DNA from: Daphnia pulex
Lineage: Eukaryota; Arthropoda; Branchiopoda; Diplostraca; Daphniidae
Assembly (NCBI RefSeq): GCF_021134715.1
Contig: NC_060025.1
Coordinates: 2,542,001-2,606,000 of the forward strand
Direction of reading: 5' to 3'
Length of the DNA stretch: 64,000 nucleotides
Part shown: positions 21,892 to 34,042 of the stretch, piece after piece
How positions within the stretch are numbered: position 1 is the stretch's first letter
How the letters are laid out: every line of letters starts with the position of its first letter
Program-made: the position numbers and the translations under genes
The notes under the pieces: generated by a model
What the model was told of the DNA's origin: nothing
The model's input: the letters and a program-made list of their open reading frames with translations, nothing else
The model's database searches: none

Positions 21892-23477
21892 TTATTGCCA
21901 AAGCAACAAAATGAGTAAAGACGACGTGACGATTAAACAAAATCGGTCAAAATTCAAACCTGAAAATAACAGCGAATTAATAATAATGGCCCTGAATAAA
22001 AGTGTTATTCGACTCACCAGCAGCCGAGCTGATTACAGCCAAATCAGCGCCATCAACGTAGTTGCACAAATCCGACGAACACGACAGAGACAGTATACTG
22101 AATTTCAAATAAACAATACCACAAATTAGCGATAAAATAATTGAATCACTTGTGATATGCGTGCGATGTACCTAGTTCCTTCTTCAGCGTCGTAATCATC
22201 ATCAGTAACTCCGGCTGCTTTACAGCCTCTTGAGATCGACACCGTAGTTGATTCGACTGGGAATTCCCCCCAAAAAACGATGCATTAATAATTTGAGATG
22301 TCAAATGAAATTAATTTGGAATCATCAACTTACCAACAGTGTTATTCGAGGACACAGACATATTGATCGTTGTCATCCGCAAAATGTTGCAATATTCGTT
22401 GGGTTCGCACGTTACGACTTCTGCCACTTCGGCTGGATTTACCATACAAACGTGATTGGGCCCCGCTCCTTCACAATCGTAGCATTTTAATCCTATAAGA
22501 AGAAAGTGTGGTGACCAGATGGTGAACAAGCCCAGGGTACAAGTAATTTACAATCCACTTACGGCCGTCACCAACGTTACACAAATCCGTTAGACAAAAC
22601 TGAATATATGTCTTGGTGGAATCCCCATTTATCCTAGTTGACGTCATCGAATGGCTTTGAAGAACGTCTGGTGATTTACATCCACGCGAAATCAGCACTC
22701 GGGTACCTTTGAATGACATTTTCGAATAAATACAAATAACGAGGAAGGAAATCAAGAATTGTACACACTTTCGCTTGTTGGCTGTCCGATCATCTTGGTA
22801 GTGTTTAATGCAACAGAAACTGCAGCTTCGTTCGACAAAGCGCTCATGTTGGCACTGGCAGAAGACTCGGTAAGTCGTTGGCTTACAGGACCGTCTGATA
22901 AAAAACTCTTGTTAGCACTTGATAAAGAGAGGAAATTAAATCTATGTACTGGATTGAAAGGAAATTTCCCTCCTAAGAACACTGCAATACTGGTTGTGTG
23001 GGCAAGAGACTCGTCTTGAGATGGTGGCCGGGCTAACTACACAAACATCATTGTCCATGCCTTCACAGGTATAGCATTGAGTACCTGTCAAAAGATATTA
23101 ATATCTAGATTTTTTCGACACTTGGACTAAATTTAAAATGTTACCATATCGATAAGAGTTTCTGTGTCTGCCGTAGCCATGTCTCATTGGGATGACGACA
23201 GGAATCAAAAGGGCGGCACCCATGCCCATGCCTAAACCCATTCCCATTCCTGCTCCCATGCCCATCCCCATGCCCATGCCCAGACCTTTTCTGGATTTTG
23301 GCACCTTCATGCTGCGACCTGGTGATTTCATTCGTTTGTATCCAAAACCCTTTGCATCTGAAATTTATAAATGAATTGTAAATATTATGATACAACAGGA
23401 AAACTGTGACTAATGACACCTGTGCTGCAGATGATCAGACTCAAACTTATGATGACTAGAATCAACGTGACTTTCAT
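21892..23477 (-). CDS. two-domain Ly6/uPAR-type protein C with Gly-Met tract
   Basis: Exons 23477-23420, 23357-23145, 23084-22950, 22894-22769, 22706-22563, 22492-22334, 22256-22172, 22097-22018 and 21959-21892 give 355 residues and keep the fullest intron set of the trio. Residues 1-19 are a signal peptide. Residues 20-90 hold a Lys/Arg-rich start, a Gly-Met repeat of about 25 residues, then a basic RHGYGRHRNSYRY stretch. Domain 1 (91-225) runs TQCYTCEG ... SRGCKS ... TDLCN; domain 2 (226-333) runs LKCYDCEG ... SRGCKA ... SDLCN. The tail SSLLILLLW suggests GPI anchoring. The 54 bp intron 22949-22895 has a clear TGCTAAC branch point. Exon 2 corresponds by position and by the shared DAKG start to exon 2 of gene A. 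Confidence 0.8.
23218..23283 (-). repeat. coding minisatellite of Gly-Met codons
   Basis: Near-tandem 6-bp units (CCCATG on the plus strand, with variants) inside exon 2 of Ly6-type gene C. On the minus strand they encode alternating Gly and Met with a few Ala and Leu interruptions. Gene A has a Pro/Ile/Val-rich sequence at the same place. Confidence 0.85.
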
Positions 23478-26400
23478 TTTGGGAGCAGCCTTTTTCAAGA
23501 AGAACTCAAAATGTCGATTTTTCGTTAAGAATGCTCAGCTGGAATGAATAAATACAGTTGTAATGACTACAACTCTGATACTGAACTGTCACTGACGCTG
23601 AACTGAAAGTCCAAACTTGACTAGAAGCAATATGCGCGTATCATCGCTTTGTAATGACAGCGAAGTAGTACCGAGAATACGAAGAACTTGAAGTTGTGCC
23701 AAAAATGGTTTCGTTTGCCATTCAATATTTAATCCAATTGATCGACGAATCAATGTAAACGCTGCCCTATCCGCAATGCGAATTCACAACAAACAAACAC
23801 TGCAGCCACAACCAGCTGCTCAAAATGACCACAAGATGTCTCATTTTTCACGATCGAAATTCAACAAATTGATTATATCCCGCATTTAAACCATTAAAAA
23901 TAGTAGAATATCAATTCATTTTTCTTAAAAATTTTTTTAAAATCCAAATAAACTTCTAAAAAATGGCGGATAAAAAATTTCAGACGTTAGAACTTAGAAC
24001 TTTTGCCAATCTGTCTGAAAAAGAAAGGCGAATGCCCAATTTTCATTCGTAAAATGGATTGATGTCATCTCTTTCTCTCTCATCCCTATAGTGAGACATA
24101 ATTTCTGTCATGACGGCGCACTACAATTTGTCCGCTCCCGGAACTGGGAGGTTCTTCCATTCCACCTGTCATCAGAGAAGAACCGCAAGCGGACATTACA
24201 AAAACACAAAAGGGCTCACACACACACACACAGCATACCTAGGTGTACACACACAAATCACGATTCGTCCACATCGATCAGGTAAAGAGATGGCTGACTG
24301 ATGGATGACACATTTTGTGTATTCATATATATATTATATAAAATGGGAGAGTGGGGTTCCAACGTCCAAACAGATCAAGCCATACATCTTTGTATGTGTG
24401 TGTGTGTGTGTGTGTGCTATAGCTGTTATTTCGGTTTTTCCTCAAGTTACAAAATTCAACCTACGAGAAAGAAATTCGAATTTCTTATTTTTGTTTCTTT
24501 TGATATTGACGTGTGTAAATATAAAAATATTCCGGTTACTGCCACCAGCTATAGAATGTAGCCATACGAATAAATAGCAACCGGGTTCAAAAAGGACGAA
24601 GATATTAGGCCCATAAAAATGTTGTCTTTCCAAACCTCCTACTACTACTATCTAGACAATATAATATCAAATAAAAAGGGATGCTTCTATATAGCTGGAA
24701 AGAAGAAAAAAAAAAGACGAGTTTATATTACAGCCGAGAGAGTTCCATAAAAGATAGCCTCTATCCGCCGGTTGCTCGAATTCCTCAACGTTCCATTAAA
24801 TTGGAAATGTATAACATTTTTCTTTGAAAGACAAAAAAAAAAAATAAAAATAAAAATAAAAAACCAGTGGAGAAGAGATACTTTGTTTGACATTGAATAT
24901 CAAGTTGTCGTGTGGCAGCCGAGACCACCAAAGATACAATGGGAATAGGGAAAAAAAAACAAATTAAATAATAATAATAATAATAGAAAAAAAGGGTTTG
25001 GTTATTTCGCCAGCTATCCATCACAGGCTGGAGGAGATGACAACATCCGGAATTACGCACTCGACAGCCCAACCTCTATAGATGGTGATGGGGGGGAAAC
25101 CTGCTGCTGCTGCTGGCTGGCTGGCTGTCATATGTATTTGCTACAACGTGAGAGAACCAGGACGAGCGGGCAGGACGCGTGTAGCGTTTTCCAATTCCTG
25201 AAATTCAGTCGACGGGTCCCGAGAATCTCCACCATCAATTTGTTATCTTCTTGATGGGCGCTGGACGTTCTCGTCGCCAGCATTTCTCTCCTATATATTT
25301 TACCCCATGAATGGACAAAATGGGAAAAAATCTAGAAGCCGGACAGGCATCTCTCAGCTGCAGTTAAGTATTAAGCACAGAAGCGCCTCCTCGCCATCAA
25401 GCAAGCGGAGGAAAACACATCGATCCATTATCATCCCATCAGTCAGATCCGGTTGAGAGTCGCGCGGGGTTGGACTTGGTCGCCAGGAGTCGACCAGTCG
25501 TCACGATATAATAGAAACCTAATGGGCCTCTTTTCTTTTTCTTATACCTTTTTGTTCTTCTTAGCTTCTTCTTCTTGTCATTTTCTGAATTGTTAAAAAG
25601 CTCTCGAATTGTTACAGCCGCCCAAAATGCTCCTTCTTCTCGGATCGTCGTATTATTTATAGAGACGCAACAGGATCTAGGAGCAAGATGGTGGGTCCCC
25701 CCCATCATCGTTCACTCTGCGGATTCCTCGTCCGCGTTGACCCACAGAGCTGGGGGGAGAGAGACTCTGCGATCTATGGCCGTTCATTCATCAACGACGA
25801 TTTCTCTCCAGCTCTTCTCTGCAGGCTGTCCGGCAGCTCCTAGCGCGTTGTTGTTGACGAGTTGTCATTCGTCGTTTGGGAGCCATTTTTCTCGGTGACT
25901 GATGGCCAGTTTCGTCCTTAAAGTTGCCCCCCCCCCCAAGTCTCTTTTGAATAATGTCCCCAAAGACGGATCTGCGCCGAGACTGATATCTCCCAAATAC
26001 TTGTGTGTGAGCTATAAGGCAAGAAGATATCATATACATATTCTATTCAACAGCTACTGCTATTCATCTTGGCCATTTGTCCACGTCGTCAACCGAGCAG
26101 ACGACCAAATTCAGATCCCTTTGGCTGCCCACAAATACAAAAAGGGGGATATGACGAGTGGTGTGGTGGTTGGTGGCCCATCATCGCCGTTCTGTCAAAC
26201 AATCGACGAGATGACCGCACTTTTCAAACTTCACGATTCACCATCGAGAGTCATTTGTCTCCGATACGGACAACACGACGATACAACGGCGCGCGATTGC
26301 GGATAAAATGTCCTTCGTTCAGGACATTTTATATCATAGATCGTCCGGTTAACTTTTTTCCTTTTTTTATTTTAAATCGATCGACGCTTGACGTGTGACC

Positions 26401-29298
26401 CACTTTGCATACAGAAAGAAAAATTATTTTATTTTTTTTAGGGGGGTTTCAAACCACTTAATTCGGGAGCGTTTAAAATTCCCGCGAAGAAGAGAATTTT
26501 TGTTTTCCGACGTTGGAATTCCAACGAATACACACACACACACACACCGCGCGCGTGAATATGAATGGGCGAAAGAGTAATTTGAAGAAGAGAAAATGAA
26601 TAAGAAAGGATATATATGTTGTGAGCCAGCCCCAGCGGAATGCCAACGACCGCCTTATTGCTGCTCCTCCTCGCCCTGGAACTCAAAATGCTGGAGCTAA
26701 AGAAGAAAAAAAAAAAGTCTATAATATAACATGGATGTTATCTAACGACGTGTGTGCAGCAACAGAATGGAGGGACTGCTTTGCATCTCTGCCAAAACAG
26801 AAAGAAAAAATCTGTAATTATATAGCAACAGCGTGTGGCGGCAAGAAAGCCATTAGACTCGTCTAGTCGTCGTCGTCGTCGATGGTGGAGAAAAGAAGAA
26901 GAAAAACGGATCGCCGCTGCTCCAAATACCACACGCCATTTCTTTTGTTTTTGCACGGATCTTGCTGCTTCAAGTCTATAAGCCAATCGTAGATGATATC
27001 CGCGCGCTATTATTTATCACAAGTCCGGGTCAGGAATCCCTTTTTGATTTGGACCAATCGACCAGTGCGGAGAGGTACTCTACTGTGTGTTGAGTGTATA
27101 GTGTACTGGGTTCAAAAGGGGCCAATAGGGTACAGGCCTTTTCGTGTGCTCTCCGTCGACTGTTGTGTGTGTTGCTGCTGCTGTACATCCATCCGAGGAG
27201 GGAGGGGAGGAAGAAGGAGGAGTGTTGGGGAAGTTGGATGGCCTCCCCCCATCTTCCTCTTCTCTCTCTCAGCTCTGCTCAGCTCAGCTCAGCTATATAT
27301 ATTACAAGCTGCAAAGTCTTCAGAGTGGACAATCGACTCCATGTACCGCATAGTAGAGCTTCACACTTTGTTGACCTCCCCCGGAGAAGTTAATAGTGCG
27401 CCATTGACTAAGACGACGACGACTCCGAGATTATAGCGTTGCGTTCGTTCACACATCACACACGTTTTATTCCATTCATTCCGGAGCTTTTTCGTCAACG
27501 CAGAAAATAAAAATCCTGAAAGAAATTCGAGCACCAAATTCAAAAAAAGGAAAATTTAAAACAACAAAAAAGGTAAATATGAAATTTTGGTTTTTCTTCT
27601 TCTAGTCGAACTTTCATTCATTCATTCAAGTCACGTAGTGTGTAGTGAATCCATCTGGAAAATGGATCGGCAAACATTTGCGACAAAATGTGTGAATGAT
27701 TTTGTTGCGCAACTAAAGACACGAGCGATTCGACGAGAGTCGAAAGGAACCAGCAAACAAGAGAAACGACACGAACGAGAAGAATCGCCACTAGACATAT
27801 TTGACTATCCCCCCCGCTCCAATGTTTCTTTTTTTCCCAATTTATATATGAGAATGACATGAAGGGCCAGGAGAGAGAGAGGCTACCTCAGTTACGCGCT
27901 GCTGCTGGGCGCCTTGCCTTATTTTATCCCCCGCTCATCTCGCCCAGCGGCGGTCCAGCGCGCCAATGGACTTGTAGGGTTATCAACTTGATGTCGTAAT
28001 TGATGACTTGAACAAGAACAAGAAAAAAACAAAACAAAATCTCCTCTATTCCTATTCGTCTATCCTCCTACAGTATAAACCACGCGACATTCTTCTTTTG
28101 CCTATATAGGGTGAGCACCCAAAGTTCTAAATTTCCCCCCCCCCCCACGTCATTTTGTAAAGAATCTTAATTTAAACCCCAAAAATAAAAGAAAGAAAAG
28201 AAACAAAACTCACGATTCCTCGAAGCCATTCGGATTCCGCCCCGGTAGCGCTACGTATGCGCGAAAGAGGTGGAGCGCGCGTGCGGATGTCGGGCCCGCC
28301 ATTAACCAGCTCACCTCGTGCGGCGTGATTTGAATTTGATTGTACAATTTCGTCGTTTTCGCTTCTGAATTATAGATTTTTCTTTTTCTGTCTCGAGGGA
28401 GAGATTTTTGTCTCTTGCGAGAGCTGCGCCCAGCTGGGGGCGCAATTTCACGGACAAGAGAGAGAGAAAAAAAAACAGCGATAGAGAGCAGAGCAATATT
28501 CAAAGTTATTCCAAACACGCCAAGCATTTTTTTTTTCTTTTTTTTTTTACTTCACACACACAGCCGGGCCTGCAGTGAGAGTGTGTACATCAAATACCTG
28601 GCTGCATTCCTCACCTAATTGAGCACGAGCCTTCTCTCCACCAGCCGTTCACCTTTCGGAGTTATTGAAGATAAAAATCTTATAGCCCCTCTCTAGTTCT
28701 TTCTTTCTTTCTCTCTCTCTTTTCCATGGTAATTAGAATGGGACTTTCCCTTGCCCTTTCTTTTGCCTACCTCCCCTCTCTAACCGACCGCGAGAAAATG
28801 TATATTATACCCAGCACCCACCATAAAAATCGGAAGGGGGGAATTTTTTTTTCGGGGGGGAAATTCTATTTCATGACGATGGAATGTTGGGAATTTCTGA
28901 CTGTCGTGAGTTTCGCGCGAGCCATCCGCGGGGCACCTGTTTCTCTGGAATTTTTTTCCTTTTTTCTTTTTTTTTGTAACGGAATAAATACTTGTTTCTG
29001 AATTTAAAAAAAAAAAAGCAGAGGGATCCGGTCAAACCGTTTAATGGTGGTCGCCCATCATTGGACGGAGCTACCGGTCTTGAGCAGTCTGACACAAAAG
29101 TCCGGTTTCCCCCCCACCGTGTGTGTTTTTGAATGGGTTTCTCTTATATTTTCCAGGAGAGAGAAGAGATCTTACCTTACCTTAATGGCTTTTGTTGTTG
29201 AAAGACTTTGACAAGTGGATTAACACCAACTTTGGTCCGACTGCTGATGGGCTCCTGACGAATGACGACAACATTTTTCTTTTCTCTATACAATTTAG
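23478..29298. other. long low-complexity intergenic region
   Basis: About 5.8 kb without a gene I can support. It is rich in homopolymer runs, purine/pyrimidine tracts and microsatellites: (CA)n near 24217-24232, (TG)n near 24395-24416, (CA)n near 26530-26546, AGCTC pentamers near 27271-27293. Many open frames here start or end in these tracts and share no domain. The region could hold 5' UTR exons and distal control elements for the gene at 29299. A good acceptor directly before that ATG implies at least one upstream non-coding exon. Confidence 0.45.
24395..24416. repeat. (TG)n microsatellite
   Basis: About eleven tandem TG units in the non-coding region. Confidence 0.9.
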
Positions 29299-29902
29299 AT
29301 GAACCCGGTTGTTGTTCTCCTGCTGGTCCAGTTGGTAGCCGCTCAACCTGTCGCCTTGCCGAACCCATTCGCTGGATGGAACACCAAGCCGTCCAGCAGT
29401 AAAGTTTCCGTACTGGACACCCAACCGCTCAGCAGGACTCGAAGCCTACCCCAAACGTCACAATCAACAAATGGCAATCATGCAGGTAAAAGAAATTCAA
29501 ACTTTTCTCTTCTTCTTTTTAAAATCATAACTTACGTAATTCTTTTCACGTCCAAGGTCCGGTCAACACTAAGAATGGCGGCACTTTCGATAAAGTGGGC
29601 AAAATAATTACGACGACCACGACGACCGAGCCTTCAACTCAACAGGCCACTGTTGACATAGAGACATTGCCAGGTATCGAAATCTAAACAAAATTAAAAT
29701 CAATTAATTCAGAATTTAAAATTTGGGGTTGGCATCAGGATTTTGGTTGAAAGATCCCAGCAGGATCGAAGAAACGACTGGGTCATCCTACGAGGTCGAT
29801 TACCGCACCGAACGGTACCGACTGGACGATCTTCTACTGTTGAACAAGAGGCGCAAAAATGGATATGTCGGACACCACCACGAAGATGAGAAGACCCATT
29901 AA
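29299..29902 (+). CDS. small secreted protein, unrecognised
   Basis: Exons 29299-29485, 29557-29673 and 29739-29902, both introns in phase 1, give 155 residues. Residues 1-15 (MNPVVVLLLVQLVAA) form a signal peptide. The middle is Ser/Thr/Asn-rich with a run of Thr (ITTTTTTEP). The C-terminal exon is different: GFWLKDPSRIEE, a YEVDYRTERYRLDDLLLL stretch, then KRRK followed by a His-rich end. The tetrabasic KRRK could be a furin-type processing site. Sequence before the ATG (TATACAATTTAG) looks like a splice acceptor, so a 5' UTR exon probably lies upstream. An AATAAA overlaps the sequence just after the stop. I do not recognise the family; it may be lineage-specific. Confidence 0.65.
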
Positions 29903-30579
29903 AAATAAACCAGGAATTCCGATGGCGTAACATTCGGAGAAAACTGCAAAAAAGAAACTAACCTCTCAAAACTCCATTCCGGATGAGCACCACACACACA
30001 ATAATCAACTCAAAAACATTAATTTGGTTTTTTTAACACGTTTTGTTTTGTTTCGTATACGGGCAAAGGTAAGAGAGTATAATAACTTACCGTTTCAGGA
30101 GGTTATGACCGCGCCCGCCTATGGAAAAACGGTCATCATTTCCCTCCCCACCCCCTCCCACCCTCCCTCTGGAATGCTGGAAAAACAAAAAAAAAGAGCC
30201 TCTTCTATATATCTACCTTCCTTACATTCTTTACGTGCGTGCGTGTAGTATGTATATGTGTGCGTGAGCGCGCGCGCTCGTTGTGTGTTCCAAAACAACA
30301 AAACAAAAAACGTATTATTTGCGGGATATATCATCAATGTAAATACATTTCTATTCGTTATTGGATGGCGCTTGTTCCTTGTAGAGAGAAGCCTATAAGC
30401 GTCTAGAACTGGTCAAAGGAAAAACAAAAAAGAAAACTGTTTTTTATTTAGAATAATAAAGTAGAAAAAATGCCAAATGATTATTACAACAGCCGTTAGA
30501 ATGATAATAACTTATCGAGATGAAAACCAAAATAAGCTGCTGCTGCTGCTGCTGACCGGCCCAGCTGGTCGAGATTTCT
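29903..30579. other. convergent intergenic region
   Basis: Between the small secreted gene (plus) and the LRPAP1 stop codon (minus). Low-complexity stretches and GCG/CGCG runs near 30260. No gene seen. Confidence 0.4.
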
Positions 30580-31923
30580 TCACAGCTCGAGGTGCCGTTG
30601 CGTGATTCGAGCTTCTAGGTCGGCGTGCAACTTTTCCACTTTGCGCGACTGCAATTTAATCCTCTGGCGAAGCTCATTTGCGTCTTGAAATTCACTTTTG
30701 TTGCCTAATTCGGTCTTGGCTTGTTGGAGAGAGTGCTGGGCCTGGATAAAGCGCAGCTTTTGCAATCTCTGCTCGTAGTGGCGCAGCTCCGTGCGGAGAG
30801 ATTCCAATTCCTCAGAGGTAAAGTCGCCGTTGAGAGCGATTTTCCACAGTCCCTGAACTTTGGGCTCTTCAAAATCACGGCTTTTAGGTCCCAAAAGGGT
30901 CATGCGTTCAAGGCGGTCGTAGCCATATTTTAGCTCGCGATGAGTACTCCTTGAAAGCGACACAAAAGAAAGTTTAAGGGAAAATTGCTGACCATTTAGA
31001 CATGACCAGAATAATTACCTCACTCCTTCAACAGCCGAATTTTCCAAATTTGGCTCAATTTTATCTCCCAAATCCTGAAGTGTGTCCATAAAGGCTTCAT
31101 TCACAAAGGCATCTGGAGATGGAAGAATGTGGTGAATTGGTACAAATTTACAGGAGAAATTTAAGATTCCTTACTGTCTTCTCTTAGTTTCCTGCTGTTG
31201 TGCTCTTCCAAGAGGCTATAATACTGTAGCACCTTTTCCTGGTGGTGAGCAAATTCATCCTTGAGCATTTTCAATTCAGGTTCTTTGATACAAAAAAATA
31301 AGATACATTAATTTCTCAAATTGATCGATGAATAAATGAGAAACTTGTTGTACCTGTAAATCCAGCACTTTCAGCTTTTAACCACAGTTTATTCAGCTTT
31401 TTATCTTTGAAAATGCTATGGCTGTTGGTCGTACTGTCAGCTTGGTTTGATTCGGTATCTTTCTCAAAGTGATCAGCCAACCCATAACGTTCAATGACAT
31501 TGCCAAACTTCTGTCTTATTTCAGCTTCTTTGAGACCATCCTTATCCAAGTTATCAGCCTTCAACCGCTTGAGCTGCAATTCTTCCTTATCTTGCACTTT
31601 AAGTTCACTGTAAAGACTTTTCAGCTTAAACTCTGTCAGCCTCTAAAGAAATATAGAAGTTTAAGTAGATGAACAATTCTTTAAAATTTGATTGTAAGTA
31701 CCTTCTGAGCTTTAGCCCAAATCAAGTTAATTTTAGCGAGGCGAAAAGGTTTGTCAATAGTTTTCCAAGAATCCTTGTCAACGCCTTCAACAGGTTCTGG
31801 TTGATTCGCCTCTTTTGAATATTTATTCACAGCAGCTTGACAGTACGAAAGGCCCAACAGGAATATACAAAACAAAAAGAGCATACGCTGCAGACTGCAA
31901 CTTTTTTGCATAATATGTGACAT
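30580..31923 (-). CDS. LRPAP1: LDL-receptor-related protein-associated protein (RAP)
   Basis: Exons 31923-31702, 31642-31354, 31282-31175, 31112-31019 and 30949-30580 give 360 residues, matching the family's length of about 357. RAP is an ER chaperone that keeps LDL-receptor family members from binding ligand early and escorts them to the Golgi. A signal peptide occupies residues 1-30 (LFLFCIFLLGLSYCQA). Domain 1 follows (FRLAKINLIWAKAQK), then helical D2, then the basic, Lys/Arg-rich D3 (LKYGYDRLERM, LWKIALNGDFTSEEL). The protein ends HLEL, an ER-retrieval signal like the vertebrate HNEL. Nothing is missing. Confidence 0.95.
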
Positions 31924-33096
31924 TATTTTTTATAAAACAACAATGAGATTTTCATAAAATTTTGAATGTGAAGTGTGACACCTCAAACAGTCTAGCAGAC
32001 ATTAATTGTAAGAGTACGCTCGGAGAAGCCTAAAATGCGCGTACTATAATTTGCGCGGAACTTTTTTTTGTGCGCGAAACATAAATCCGTATTTAGTAGT
32101 GCACGCCGCAAACAAATAGGCCTGTGTGTGCGCCTGATCCTATGCGCAACAAGTGATGATGCATTAAGAAATACAATCAATTTTTTAACATAAACTAATA
32201 ATAATGCTTACTAGTCATATTTCTTTTTATAAAGGCTAAATAGAAAATTTAAGGGATAAGTATTCTAACCATATTCTGAAACGCACATTTTTATCCCAGT
32301 ACATCGAGTGCTAATTTTAACTAGTACACGATACCTAGAAATAGCCCCTAATAAACACGTAGATCAAGGTAATAAGTATAGCTAAATTGTTTCTCAGAAG
32401 TGTACTAGGCGGAATTCCCGCTAAGATAAGCAATATTCAAATGTAGTCTAGCTTTTAGCTTCAGGATACATGGATGTTAAAAACAATGGTTGAGACTTGA
32501 GAGAACATATGATCAAATATAGATTTTGTTTGAATTATTCAATTTTTATCATGTTTTAGTTGCTTGTCCTACCTTGTGATTAAGACTATCAAAATGAAGT
32601 TTAATGAGTAGCACTGTTGATGGCAGCAATTGAAAATGGCAATGGAAAAAGTCAACATCTGTAAACTTTTAAAATAGAACAGTTGCAAAATCCATTATAG
32701 AGTAAGCCTTAAGCCCATATCTTACAAGCATTCTGATCGCTTCAACCAAACATAACAAATTTACCTTTTTTTAATTGGATGTCATTTAATTGTTTTCTTG
32801 ATAATTTTTTTACAATGTAGTTTCGGTTTTTAAAAAATTTACTGATTGTGATCAGCAATCAAACTGTGTGCCAGAAAAAAAAAGAAGATACATGCAAATT
32901 TACACAAGTCAGTTCTTTGTTTTTGCTAGACGGCAGAAAATTCAAATAAGGAAAATATCTTGATTAAGGTAATAACGAAATAACCGCACAGAAAATATTA
33001 AAGTTCCTAAAGAACAGAGGGGAGAGGGCAACATGGACAAATAGCATCAATCCAGCTTCATGTGCCCAATCGAGATTCTTGACTTGACCTGTGTCT
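31924..33096. other. intergenic, no gene seen
   Basis: AT-rich. It should hold the LRPAP1 promoter near 31930-32100 and the 3' UTR of HP1 paralogue 1. Confidence 0.4.

Positions 33097-34042
<946 letters not shown>

Noticed and set aside
23192-23374. Plus-strand Pro/Met-rich frame
   Set aside because: It is the complement of the Gly-Met minisatellite in Ly6-type gene C.
25575-26398. Several overlapping plus-strand frames of 100-134 codons
   Set aside because: They overlap in different frames, cross homopolymers such as the poly-C near 25928, and show no domain or splice logic.
27271-27293. AGCTC pentamer run as a possible regulatory array
   Set aside because: Too short and in a low-complexity context; most simply a microsatellite.
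28210-28527. Minus-strand frame with a signal-like N terminus and a GTGAGT-type donor
   Set aside because: Compositionally driven by CT-rich tracts, and no downstream exon or domain found. It could be a 5' UTR exon of an unknown minus-strand transcript, but I cannot support it.
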